Source: Climacium dendroides (taxonomy: Eukaryota > Streptophyta > Bryopsida > Hypnales > Climaciaceae). From it: DNA of 64,000 bases. A model generated the notes under the pieces. That model saw only the letters and a list, made by a program, of their open reading frames with translations. It made no database searches and had not been told where the DNA came from. Positions 22,738-34,270 of this stretch are shown here, in pieces; positions within the stretch are counted from its first letter, which is position 1; each line of letters opens with the position of its first letter. The translations under genes and the position numbers were made by a program. The stretch spans positions 13,639,489 to 13,703,488 of the forward strand of contig OX467090.1 in the NCBI GenBank assembly GCA_950106755.1, in the 5' to 3' direction.

Positions 22738-25607
22738 GAACTTGTAGGGGTGAAAACTTCCATGACTCTTCAATAGTGAAATGCGATATATTTATATAGT
22801 TTCAAATACTCTTTGATAGTGAATAAGATGCTTTCAAAGAATGTTTCACAAAAGACATGTTATATTGATTTTTGGACTCGGTGGATTTACTTAAAGTGAC
22901 CATTAGAAACCATGTGCACACAAAACTTTGGACTCCTATATATTTTCTGAATTTTAATTATAAATAAATAAGTAAAAGTATGAATGGATTTTCGTACTTT
23001 AAAAGTTTATGTTTTGAATTATTGATATTTTTATTTGTTAATAATAATTAGTTACACATTTTTGAAGTAAAAAAATACATTGTAGAACTGAAAAATATTT
23101 TTCACACCTCTATATCATATAAGAAAGAATTGTTTAAAAAATGAACAAAAAATTCCTAAAAATAACTCTCTATTGAAAACTCATTTTGAGTTGAATATTG
23201 ATGCAATGATTATGTAAATGTGTTCTCTATAAATATTTGAGTTGAAAAACATGCCATTTTAGTTCATTTCAACCTCTTCTAGAAATCATTTCATATTTTA
23301 TTTGACTTGAAAATTTTGGCAATATAAACCTATAGTCATTATTAAACAATGCTCAAAATTTTAGGTTAAAATTATAGTTTATTAGAAACCACTTGTTCGC
23401 ACATGGTTTATTGTAGTAGAACTAAATGCACCCCCGTATTTTGGGATGCTCAAAAAACCTTCCATAATTTTAATGAAGATAATTCTCCTTGTTGAAGTTG
23501 AACCCTTGTATTAAAAAAATAGCTAACACAATGCACTTTATATTCCATTTAGGGACATTTTAAAATTCTGAAAATTGAATATTTTATTAAAGTGTGTAAT
23601 TTAAGTCCATGCCCATGATATTTTGCTTTTATGATTAGAGAAGAATATAAAGATGTAATTGGAGTATGAACTTTTCTAGCTTAAAAAACAAGTATGGTGG
23701 AATTTTTATGGTTACTAAATGTATTTTGTAGCAAATATAAATTTTGTTCACTTATTCTTTAAGTAATTTTGGTAATTCAAAATCTTCAAAATGAATGGAA
23801 AATTTTATGATTTGGGAAGTTGCAAGAAACACCTTTACATTTTGGCTTGAAGTGGCCTATCTTGGTGAATATTGTGACTTGTGGAAGAATTTTTTTGAAA
23901 ATGAAATAAAACATGGGTAATTTTTAAGCATTGAAAATAGTATGTTTCTAGAATTTAGACCTATTAAAAGCTATGCCTCAAAAAAGCATAATAGAAAAAA
24001 CAAGGAATTGGACACCTTGATGTTTGAATTTTAGGAAATATTAGAAAATATTTAAAAATTATAATTTTAAGAAAATCACTCAAAGTCTTGGTAGTTTTGG
24101 CCCATTTTGAAAGTACACCCATGCTTGGGGCAATATAGATTAAATTTATTTGTTTGTTTAAAACATAGAGATCTATCAAATGGTGACCTCTTCAACTTCA
24201 TATTTTTAAATTGTTGGAAAGCTCTTTACAAGAAAGGATACATAGATTTTGTTTATTGGTGTTTGGACATATGATGTGAAAGTTATGGATTTTATGTTTT
24301 ATTTTAAAATGAAAATGTGGTATTATACAATCTTTTATTTTGGGAATTCCATACCATATACCATTGCATGTTCAATCGCCACAAACCAAAGCCCTTGCAC
24401 TTCTTTGAGTATAAAATCCTCTATTTGTATCAATAATGCAACCTCTCATATAGCAATGAACCCGCACATAGCAATGAACCCGCATATAGCAATGAAGCCC
24501 TTACACTCTTTTGTACATGAAAAATGTTTTTATAAATTAAAAGATTAAATGATTATTTTTACTTTTATTTTATCCATGGCAATAACATTGGACACACTAG
24601 TCATGTTTGAAGGCTTCAACTAGTGGTGATTGTATCGTTTTCCTAATCCCTATTTTTGGCCCATTCTTTTGGCACTATGGGGCCAAATTGCACCATTTTA
24701 AAATAAATGTCAACCTTTCACCAAATAAAAGTAGTCATTTTTTGCTAGAAATATTTCATTTTAATTAAAAAAAAACGATGAGATTGCTAAATTTGGATGA
24801 AAAAGTGCATGGATATGATTGATAAGTGTTTTTTGGTTGAAAAGATGAATGAATGTAGAAATACAATGATCCACCAAATTTTAAGTGATCATCACATTGG
24901 CACTTTTTCTAAATGTAAAAATTAAAGGTTGCCTAATTTATGTGAATATTGTCAACTACCTCATCCTTCATTGAGCACTAGAGAAGACATCATTTTAGAA
25001 TATTTCATGCTCCTTCTAAGTGCACTATCTTGTATTTCTACTCAAAAGATGATAATTCCTCACATAAATAGACATGATGAGGCAAAGTACAATGGGAACT
25101 CACAAGCTAGATTAAACTCAAATCTACTTCCCCGGTATCCTAGTGCCAATTAAAATCATCAAAGAAGAAGGTAACATCAATATACAAGGAATTCACCCAA
25201 AGTTCTAATTCTTTCGACAAGGCTCCAATGGAACTATGCAACTCTTAAGCAACATTAAAGTCAATTTGTAATAATCACTTCCCTTATTAGAAGGGAATCA
25301 ACATTTTAGGATCATCCATCAATTCAATTACTTGAATTTAGTGAGTTGAAATATAATTCTTCTAACACCATTAATATGTGTTGTACATCATAACAAAAAT
25401 AGTGTTTGTTTGCAAAATCCTTTGACCCTCACTATGAGACATGGTTCACCTACATGGCCTACAAAGTTTCTCAAACTACACTAGAAAGTGAACCATAGAG
25501 AACTTACAGGAAAAATAAGATTTCTCAAAGAAACTAGTATAATAGAAAGAGCATGGAATCTCAACAATAATGTCTTCATTATAAACAAAAGGAAACTCAT
25601 TTCACAT
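22738..25607. repeat. Block A, copy 2, downstream of K3
   Basis: Nearly identical to positions 1-2,840. The 18-base repeat near 24,450-24,505 has three units here against two in the other blocks. The recurrent plus-strand frame is at 24,929-25,153 and contains STREDIILEYF. No other gene was seen. Confidence 0.8.
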
Positions 25608-26876
25608 TCACATTACATTACAACTATTATTGAAAGACCTTATTCTCTTGCATCTATCTAATAGTTCTAATAGTTCCAATAATTTCTTATTTTGTCCCAA
25701 ATATACTTGGATTTTTTTTTTAATGGATTTGACTATTTCCTCAAAGCTGAGTTTTTCTTTTGGACTTGGATGCCAACATCTACTCAACAAAGTCTTGATC
25801 CAAGGCTTGGTCTCCTTGGGCAATGGAGGCCTCTCCCCTTGAAGAACCACATCATATTCATATGTCAAAACACCCTCAAAAGGAAGCTTACCAGTGATCA
25901 TTTCATAGCAAGTCATGGCAAAACTGTAAACATCCACTTCCTTGGTGAACAAATCTTCCGATATTGGGATCTTTGTCATCTTGCAATCTTTCAAACCTTG
26001 CAATATCTCCGGGGCTCTCCAAAACCCTGTCCCCACCACTCCCACCGAGCACTCGTAGTCTGCTACTTCACAAAAATACAATGAATCAAGATCTTCTAAC
26101 CGCTACCCTTTATCGAATGCCTCTATGAGTACATTGGAAGCTTTGAGGTCCCTGTGGACAATGTTGTGCTCGTGCAAGGCCCTCATCCCAAACGCAATAT
26201 AGTGCATGTTCCATACAAGTTCCTCATCAGAGAAAGGAGCACAGAATCGGTTGCTGTTGTTGCGCTCCATTCTCTTGTCAATGAGCTTCCGCAAGTCCCC
26301 TGCATATCGAAACATCTGGAATGCAAACCTCCCGTTCATCACCACCGTGCCACCAAGGATTGGAGAATATGGAAGCGACCCCAAATAGAAACTCTCACTT
26401 GATTTGAGCATTTCTGGAGGCCATTGCTTTTGAAGGTCCAGCACCGATGAGCCCTCCTTGAACACCTTCAACACGCACTTCAACTGAGATCTCCAAAACT
26501 GCGCTTCGAAGATTTCCGCCTGACCTCCCTCGGCAATCTTCTTGCCCAACACTAAAGAATCACCACTTTCCCAAAAGAACATGCCCGTTTCCGGAAACTG
26601 CCTCCGCAGGCTCATCACAATCTCGCTGTTGGTCTCCACAGACCATTCCCCCTTCTCTCCGCCACTGGAGTCCTCTGCTTCACTCAGAGGCTGCTGGAGC
26701 TCACTCCAATGATCTTTCGAAGCGGCGATCTCGAAATCGAGGTCTGTTTCATAGTCAGTCTTGCTTTGTAACAGTCCTTCCATGCGTGTGGAATGATACA
26801 CAGACGAGGAGGAGGGGGACGCAGAGCAATTGCAGGATGTGTTTCCCAGTTCAACACTCTCGTGCTTTTCTGCCAT
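25608..26876 (-). pseudogene. Kinase K3: family kinase with one in-frame TAG after the catalytic loop
   Basis: Close relative of K1, 423 codons from the ATG of MAEKHES to TGA. A single TAG at 26,105-26,103 follows EAFDKG, where K1 has CAG (Gln) in KGQRLEDL. The frame is open before and after. The N-lobe (EGGQAEIFEA, CVLKVFKEG), HRDLKASN, VADYECS, RAPE and EVDVYSF are kept. The stop falls between the catalytic loop and the DYE motif, so a truncated product would lack metal-binding Asp and activation loop and be inactive. The C-terminus in frame is SCNVM, a CaaX box without the second Cys. Probably a recently killed gene. Confidence 0.8.
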
Positions 26877-27600
26877 CACGAATCCCCCAACTGCGGAATT
26901 TTCACAACGCAGACAATTGACACCTCGCGGAACACCAAAAATTGGCTACAGTAAATGCTACACAACGGATTTCTTCGTATATTCCCGAAGGTGGAAACAA
27001 CGCCCTGTTGTTGCGCTCAAACGCCAATCGAAATCGAAATCGAAATCAGTACCTATCAACGAGGGGCGAGATCGGCGTTGGTGCGCTCCTTGCAAAAACT
27101 ATCTCTCCAAACAAGCTTGCAAACCCCAGCCTCACCTCACTGATCGCCCACAAGTGAACACTCACGTCGTCAACAGCTCGTCAAGAGCTTCATCAGCTCA
27201 AGCAGTGACTCCCAGCGCATCTCAAAGCTCTCCTCCACCAGCGCAGAAATCAGATGCTCGAAACAGCCATCAGTAAATGAGCAATCCTTGGTGCCCAGTC
27301 GGCATCTCCTGCTCCCCATCTGGATCCAGCCTCGCTTTCGGGAAGTCCCAAGGCTTGTAGACATTTCTGCATTTCTGCAGACAACTCGACTTGATCAGCC
27401 GTCCTGGAGCCGAATCTGCCGCCCTATAACTTAGCTTTGTTGGGCCTTCAGGATGTAGCATTGAAAGGCCGTACGAAGGACGGCGTAACACGTCGTGCCA
27501 TGTACGTGACCAGGTTCACGAGGCATGGATCACTGTTTGGGGATAGTTTATCAGCTTTACTGCTGTAGCTATTTTTCTTTTAACCCTTAAACGACAAATT
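26877..27600 (-). promoter_or_regulatory. 5' leader and promoter region of K3
   Basis: Same type as the K1 flank. It includes a small TCGAAA hexamer run at about 27,027-27,048 and the conserved minus-strand frame at 27,364-27,170 (FTDGCFEHLISALVEES), ended by the donor-like GTGAGTG at 27,165-27,159. Confidence 0.45.
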
Positions 27601-29133
27601 GGTGCCTGTGGAAATCATCCATTTCTTCTTAAATAAGAGTGTTGAACAACACACTGCACTGGCTTCCGTGAGGTGGAGAGGCTGTAGAGAGGCTGATTTC
27701 ACACTAAATAAACCACCTGTCTCTGCCACGGATCAAACCTGCAACCACTCCATTCAGTTTGGGTACCTTACTACCATCATCTAGTAGTTTAGGGTCATCT
27801 CCAATCAAAGAAATCATTCATTTTGAATCCGTGGAAATCATTGGTCAATAAAATTTACTCATTGAAAGTCAAAGTACTTTAGAAGATCTCCCCTTTTCCC
27901 ACAAAATTATGAGGACAAATAGTTGTACTTTTGTTCTACACTAAAAGATTCTCTATCCTCCATCAAACACCAAACATCCGTCTTGACATTCAAGGGTTAA
28001 TTTCCATTTTGGACCATTTTTCAAGTATGGAGTTTGGTTATTTTTTCTAGTTTTTACTCTAAGTAGAAGTTTGATTGATCTTTTCACAAGTTTCTTTGAT
28101 GATGTTTTCAAATTGCAAATGGGATTTTTCTCAATTCCACCAACTAACTTTGAACTAGCTATTGACTTTTTTCAACATTGGTATGGATATCTTAATGGAT
28201 ATAATAATCTTTAATCTCTCACTTTAAAAAGAAAAAGGAACATTAGCCAAAACCCCATGGATCATTGCAATTCTTTAAAGTTAACAATCTTACAATGTTT
28301 GGGTGCAAAAAAATAACAAGAAACCAAGGGATAATCTATATGATTGTATTTTCATCAACTTACTCACTTTGAAAAAACAAAGAAACATATGACAAGGTCT
28401 TAGCAAGAAACATATATCTTCCCATTGTTGTTCCTAGTTAGAGGAGGAAGATTCTTGTCTTTATTGTAATTCAAATGTGATTTTTAAGTCCCTACTTACT
28501 TGCTATGGTAATTCAATAGCACCCTTCAAGACTGTGAATTAATGAATGAACGTCCTACCATATATAAACAACAAAACATGCATATTTATATTCATCAAAT
28601 TCACAAAATCATCATGTCTACAGACCCTTAGAATGGACATTTCAAAATGAATGAAAAATCATATCAAATGTAAGACTTATGCTCAAATCATTGAAGAAAA
28701 TGTGCAAATGGATGGTAGTTTATTTACTAGTTTAGAGCTTTGCACGGCCGTGCACCACTGTTGATGATTTGGCCAAGTCTCATTCTCTAGCTAATGATAT
28801 TTATAAGTCTTAAAGAATTGACCCTTGCTCTATTGAAATTCCACACTGTTGGATAAGTTCATTGGATATTGATTCTCATGTAAAAGAAGAGTTTGCGTTT
28901 TCTTTTTGGTGATATATGGTAAGATTGAATATTTCCTTTTGTAATCCATAATTTTACACATCGATTCAAAAGAATGGCACAAAGCTCAGTTGAAGAAAGT
29001 CATCTGTGGAATTCTCAAAGATCAATGAAACCAGTAACACACCTTAAAAGCAGTCATGGTGTACTAAATTTGAAGAGAGCTCCGATAATTGCAATGCAGC
29101 CTTCGTCATTTTACAATTTCTCTGAGATTCGAC
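27601..29133 (+). repeat. Block B, copy 3
   Basis: Copy of block B. Its protein-like frame is heavily interrupted. The right end stops abruptly at 29,133, inside the sequence that in other copies leads into block C, and joins block X. Confidence 0.55.
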
Positions 29134-29980
29134 TCTGAAGGTGCCATGACAGTCTCCTCACCACATGCACGGCCTCCGTCACCAACGAATCCTGCAAATT
29201 AATTAATGAACAAAGTTCACCAGGCCACCCTTTGCCAAGAGGTTCAAACAGTTCGTGAATACTGGCAACTGAAATTGAGGACTGAGTGAACTTCATCGAA
29301 ACGTTTCGGGACCACAAGTGCGCAATTGAAACTTCCAATTCATCCAGCTGACACCAAAAAAAATCAGAACTCCAAACTTGCACATCAAGTTGCGTAATGA
29401 AATTAATGAATCATTGACGAATAATTCTACCCCATAATTCCGCTAGAAGCTCCACAGTCCACCAATCGTCAGTTGCAGCGAGACCATCAGCTCAACCAAC
29501 TCCCGAATCGACCTAATTCCTCATGGTTGTGTCCATTGTTCGAGCTGAAAATCCACGCGCCACATTCTTCAGGAAACTGAACCGATGATGAGGAACCTCA
29601 GCTCCATCATCCAAGACCCGCATCTCCCAAATCACCTCGAATCCCACAAATCCAATCGGATTTTGTGGAAAAATTGACAGTTCGTTCATTGAAGGCCTGC
29701 CAGTCAAAATTGCGGTAGCAGCGGTCGAAGCTCTGGCACTATTTGGAGTGCAAAGTACATTCATTTGGCAACTGTGATTGGCCCACAACTCTATAATTTT
29801 TGTCTTTAAGATAGCCTTTAAAGTGTTTGTTTTCATTATCCAATGTCTAAATTTTGAATAGCCATCAGTAAATGAGCACGGAATAGCCATCAGTAATGAG
29901 CAATCCTTGGTGCCCAGTCGGCATCTCCTACCCATCTGGATCCAGCCTCGCTTTCGGGAAGTCCCAAGGCTTGCAGACAT
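29134..29980 (-). pseudogene. Block X, copy 2: fragment of the unrecognised gene
   Basis: Positions 29,134-29,640 match 8,210-8,725 (same acceptor, same EVIWEMRVLDDGAEVPHHRF patch). Beyond 29,640 it extends into sequence absent from copy 1, where the same minus-strand frame continues upstream as TAILTGRPSMNELSIFPQNP (about 29,720-29,660), joining smoothly to the shared exon. This suggests copy 2 keeps one more coding patch of the unknown gene. A piece of the kinase-upstream frame (CSFTDGY) follows at about 29,860-29,980. The family was not recognised. Confidence 0.4.
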
Positions 29981-30219
29981 TTCCGCATTTCTGCAGACAA
30001 CTCGACTTGGTCAGCCGTCCTGGAGCCGAATCTGCCGCCCTATAACTTAGCTTTGTTGGGCCTTCAGGATGTAGCTACGAAGGACGGCGTAACACGTCGT
30101 ACGATGTACGTGACCAGGTTCAAGAGGTATGGATCGCTGTTAGAGGACAGTTTTTCAGATTTACTAGTGTAGCTAATTTTCTTTTTAATCCTTAAACGAC
30201 GAACTGGTGACCGTGGAAA
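29981..30219. repeat. Distal kinase-flank sequence without a kinase
   Basis: Matches the outer part of the K1/K3 5' flank (compare about 4,620-4,860). A kinase-upstream segment thus sits here separated from any kinase, evidence of recombination between units. Confidence 0.6.
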
Positions 30220-31860
30220 TCATCCATTTTTTCTTAAATAAGAGTGTTGAACAACACACTCCAAGGGCTTCGGTCAGGTAGAGAGGCTGTAGAGAGGCTG
30301 ATTTCACACTACATAAACCACCTGTCACTATTAGGTATCAAACCCACAACCACTTCATTCAATTTGGGTACCTTACCACCATCTGGGTACCTTACTACCA
30401 TCATCTAGTAGTTTAGGGTCATCTCCAATCAAAGAAATTATCGATTTTGAATCCATGGAAATCATTGGTCAAAAAAATTCAAGAGCACTTATTGGAAGTC
30501 AAAGTACTTTAGAAGATCTCCCGTTCTCACACAAAATTATGAGGACAATGAGTTGTACATTTGTTCTACAACAAAAGATTCTCTGTCATTCATCAACACA
30601 AAATGTCCGCCTTAACATTCAAGGGTTAATCCCCATTTCGGACCATATTTTCAAATATGCAGTTTGGTTATTTTCTCTACTTTTTACTCCAAATAGAAGC
30701 TTTATAGATCATTTTACAAGTTTCTTTGATGATTTTTTAAAATTGCAAATGGGATTTTTTCCAATTCCACCACCTAACTTTGAACTTGCTCTTGATTTTT
30801 TTAAACATTGGTATGGATATCTCAATGGATATAATAATCTTTAATCTCTCACTTTAAAAAGAAAATTAAAAAAATATTAGCCTATCTACCTATTTTGTAC
30901 CCCTTGGGTCATTGCAATTCTTTAAAGTTAACAATCTTACAATATTTGGTTGCAAAAAAAACAAAAAAAACAAGGGATAATCTATATGATTGTACATTCA
31001 TCAACTCACTTTGAAGAAACAAAGAAACATATGACAAGGTCTTAGAAAGAAACATATATCTTCCCATTGTTGTTCTTAGTTAGAGAAGGAGGATTCTTGT
31101 CTTTTTTGTAATTCAAATGTGATTCTTAAGTCCCTACTTACTTGCAATGGTAATTTAATAGCACCCTTCAAGACTGTGAATTCATGAATGAACATCCTAC
31201 CATATATAGACAACAAAACATGCATATTTATATTCATCAACTTCAAAAAGTCATCATGATTGTATACAAACGCTTAGAATGGTGGACATATCAAAATGAA
31301 TGAAAAATCATTTCAAATTTAAGAATACTTGCTCAAATCATTGAAAAATGTGCAAATGGATGGTAGTTTATTTACTAGTGTAGGGCTTTGCATGGCCCTG
31401 CACCACTGTTGATGATTTGGCCTAGTCTCATTCCTTGGCTAATGATATTAATAAGTCTTGAAGAATTGACCCTCGCTCTATTGAAATTCTACACTGTTGT
31501 ATAAGTTCATTGGATATTGATTCTCATGTAAAAGAGGAGTCCACCATTTCCATTTTGGTGATATAAGGTAAGACTGTATATTTCTTTTGTAATCCATCAT
31601 TATACACATCGATTCATAAGAATGATACTGCGTGCCTGATGGCACACAGCTCAGTTCAAGAAATTCATTTGTGGAATTCTCAAAGATTAATGAAACCAGT
31701 ACCACACCTTGAAAACGGTCATGGTGTACTAAATTTGAAGAGAGCTCCGATAATCGGAATGCACCCTTCGTCATTTTACAATTTCTCTGAGATTCGATTC
31801 GATTTCATTGGGATCGAGGCATTATGGCTTCTAGTACTATGATTTGTCAGTTTGTTAGAA
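30220..31860 (+). repeat. Block B, copy 4, best-preserved reading frame
   Basis: Contains the longest uninterrupted version of the recurrent plus-strand frame: ATG at 30,455 to a stop at 30,844, 129 codons. Recognisable motifs are IIGQKNSRALIGSQSTLED, FKYAVWLFSLLF, FFDDFLKLQMGFFPIPPPNF and KHWYGYLNGYNNL. I do not recognise the family. The rest of the block is AT-rich and non-coding. Confidence 0.55.
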
Positions 31861-32515
31861 ACCAAAAGATGTTCCAACTCACTTAGCCGAGGGTAGAAAG
31901 ATGACAGGGTTTCGAGATTTGGGGTGCTGGATGATCCATGTTGGATTGTATTTTTTCTGAGTCGCAGAACCCACAAGATTTCATCTCCTTCATCCGCGGT
32001 CCGTTTTAGTGTTGGTCGGAATGCATCGTCAGAAACTTCAAAATATATGGTATCGACTTTGAACGAATGTTATGTTTCCACTCACACAGCTTCATTTCAC
32101 GCTTCTTGCATTCACGTTCATGAAGTGGTCAAGGAACTCTGGTTTCAATCCGTGCCGAAGGAAAGGAAGGACCTTGATTTCTGGCGCCCGGATTTTTACT
32201 GTTGTCGAATGAGATCAATAGCCATGCCCTCGGGCTCACACAACGAGGTGGAGGATTGGATCATTCCATAAGAAGAACCGAAGCACCACTTCATTCCTCA
32301 CGAGAACAATGCGCAGCAACTAATGATGACTTAGACTTCGAGTTCCAATTTTGAAAAACCTTCTTGATTGCATCTTCATTCAACAAAAAGAAAGAAGCAC
32401 CACTTCCTCCCGTACAAGAGTCGGATCATCCACTTCATAGGTAGAAAGCTCAGAAGTAGCCTCCTGCATCACTCAAACTGATCTTTGAATAGCAACGGCC
32501 AGGTTTTTTCGCACT
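31861..32515. repeat. Block C, copy 4
   Basis: Near-identical to block C copy 3. Plus-strand frame 31,924-32,271 (MLDDPCWIVFF, VHEVVKELW) is open, but its relatives are shifted, so I do not call it a gene. Confidence 0.55.
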
Positions 32516-32526
32516 GGGAGCTCTCA

Positions 32527-32610
32527 GGGCGTTAGGGCGGGCGTTAAAACGGGCGCTAACTTGGAAAGGGTTAGCCCCCCCTTAGCAACTGACGCACAAG
32601 GTGGAGGGGT
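32527..32610. repeat. GGGCGTTAG-rich element, second copy
   Basis: Diverged partner of the tract at 14,845-14,940, with fewer GGGCG units and no perfect inverted partner (CAACTGACGC where copy 1 has CAACTAACGC). Confidence 0.45.
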
Positions 32611-33233
32611 GCAAAACTTTTCCCCCGCCTTTACCCCCATTTTTGTACGCATTAGGGTATGCCAATTGCACTTCAGTAGTGGCGACACAGACGCATTTGG
32701 GGCGCATTTTGGAAGAATTTTTGCTCAAATTTGAATGAATTCCATTGAAAATTTCGATGAACTTTGTTACGTGAATTGAATGAACGGCATCATGTTTTGA
32801 CTGAAAGAAATTGAAGTGGATGAATTCATGCACATTGATGGATGGAAGCTTGTAGACCACATGAAATCACACATGACAAACTGGATGACAATTGGGCAAC
32901 TGCCTGCTGTCATTTTCACAGACGCTATCATGCGTGGAATAAAAACAAACAATAGTTCTTTGTATCAGAAACTACAAATTCACTACGCTAAAACACACGT
33001 ATCAATGAAGGGCAACAAAATGAAGGGCAACAAAATCACACCTGGTTACGTTCAACATCATCCCCGACCACATCTCTCACCTCCGTCACTTCCTAGGAAG
33101 AGATTCCATCATTGTCCAATAAACGCAATTTCAATTCCAACTTTATGATGAGCAAGTTATGCCGAGTGACTGACTCCTCGAGGTGGGTCTGTTCATAATA
33201 ACAATGTCAAACAGAAGTCGAAGCTTCCATAAG
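32605..33233. other. About 630-base segment present only in the second NOT3 unit
   Basis: Absent from the first copy, where CAAGGTAGCTTAGAGC (about 14,932-14,948) runs straight across. It contains a plus-strand frame at 32,816-33,148 (MDEFMHIDGWKLVDH, then MKGNKMKGNK). It is either an insertion here or a deletion in copy 1. No terminal repeats are evident. Confidence 0.5.
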
Positions 33234-33351
33234 CTTAGAGCATTCCAATACGCACATTGACCGATATTGAAAAGTGCATCTTAACAACCAAGATTGCAAG
33301 AAACTCTTCATTCATTCGAACGAATCTAGTTTAGGGATAACGACGCAATAC

Positions 33352-34270
33352 CAGGCGGGCAGGAAGACCCTTTCCATTTTTGACTTGAAGACCCTCCATC
33401 TCTGCTTCAAACGAATCGATTTGAGACTCCAACTCACTAACCTGCCAACACAAATATCCAAACCAAGATACATTACAGCTACGGAAAGACGCCAAGAACA
33501 ACAGAAGCTGCAAAAAACAAGAGGAGATGACACATTCACTTCAACCTGACTAAAGGGAAATTCTCTCCTTAAACCAATACACACAACCTGGAGAGAAGAA
33601 TGTGGCAAAAATTAACAGACCATGTTGTTTCGTCAATCTCGTGAATCTCCTTTGGCTTTATCTCGTGGATCCTGCTAACAATCAAACACATCCACCACCA
33701 ACTTAAGTGTAAGCGTTGAGTTGACTACAGTATCGTATTTCCATAAATTCAACCACGATAACGTCAAACCAGTGTAAATCAGATAACCCCGCTAAAAATG
33801 TATCTCCATCACTGACTTCGTAGAAATATGGCCTACACTTAAACGAAGTAACACATTGGATATCTTCTTACATGCATGGGACGCGATGGACTTCAAGGGC
33901 ACAAAACATGTAAAAGTATAACACAAAGTAGGGACAAACCATTTTCGGTTACTGGCCCAAGCTTTCTTCAGAAAAAGAATTCGCTTTAGTCTCTTTCTCA
34001 CGCACTTCAAATCGTTCCATTTCTCGCTCGATCTGCTTTCGAGCCTCAAGGAGAACCTGTAACGAAAAACAAAACAATAGCACTACATTCAACCACATTG
34101 TACCTCAACAATCCAGCATCTAGACATATGTAGCAGTGTTCAAACTTACCATGACAATTCTACCAAACTTTGATTTCCAAAGCTCCCCGTTGCCCCAATA
34201 GGCGTGCACAGGTCTTGATACACAGAATTGTCGACAGAAGAGCGAAGAAGACATGATCCCAGAGTACTAA
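33352..34270 (-). pseudogene. NOT3: CCR4-NOT subunit 3 (NOT3/NOT5) pseudogene fragment, copy 2
   Basis: Second copy of the NOT3 fragment, better preserved. The 34,056-33,940 exon reads VLLEARKQIEREMERFEVRE then KETKANSFSEESLGQ, followed by TAA where the family has a second Gln (LGQQPK), then PKM. The 33,671-33,621 exon has the same Trp-to-TGA change as copy 1. The 33,441-33,352 exon reads VSELESQIDSFEAEMEGL. A possible degraded earlier exon ends at about 34,150. The shared TGA shows the gene was already dead before duplication, while the TAA and copy 1's 11-base deletion came later. Confidence 0.87.

Noticed and set aside
27027..27048. TCGAAA hexamer run as a CRISPR-like or regulatory array
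   Set aside because: Only three to four perfect hexamers in a leader, with no spacer structure.
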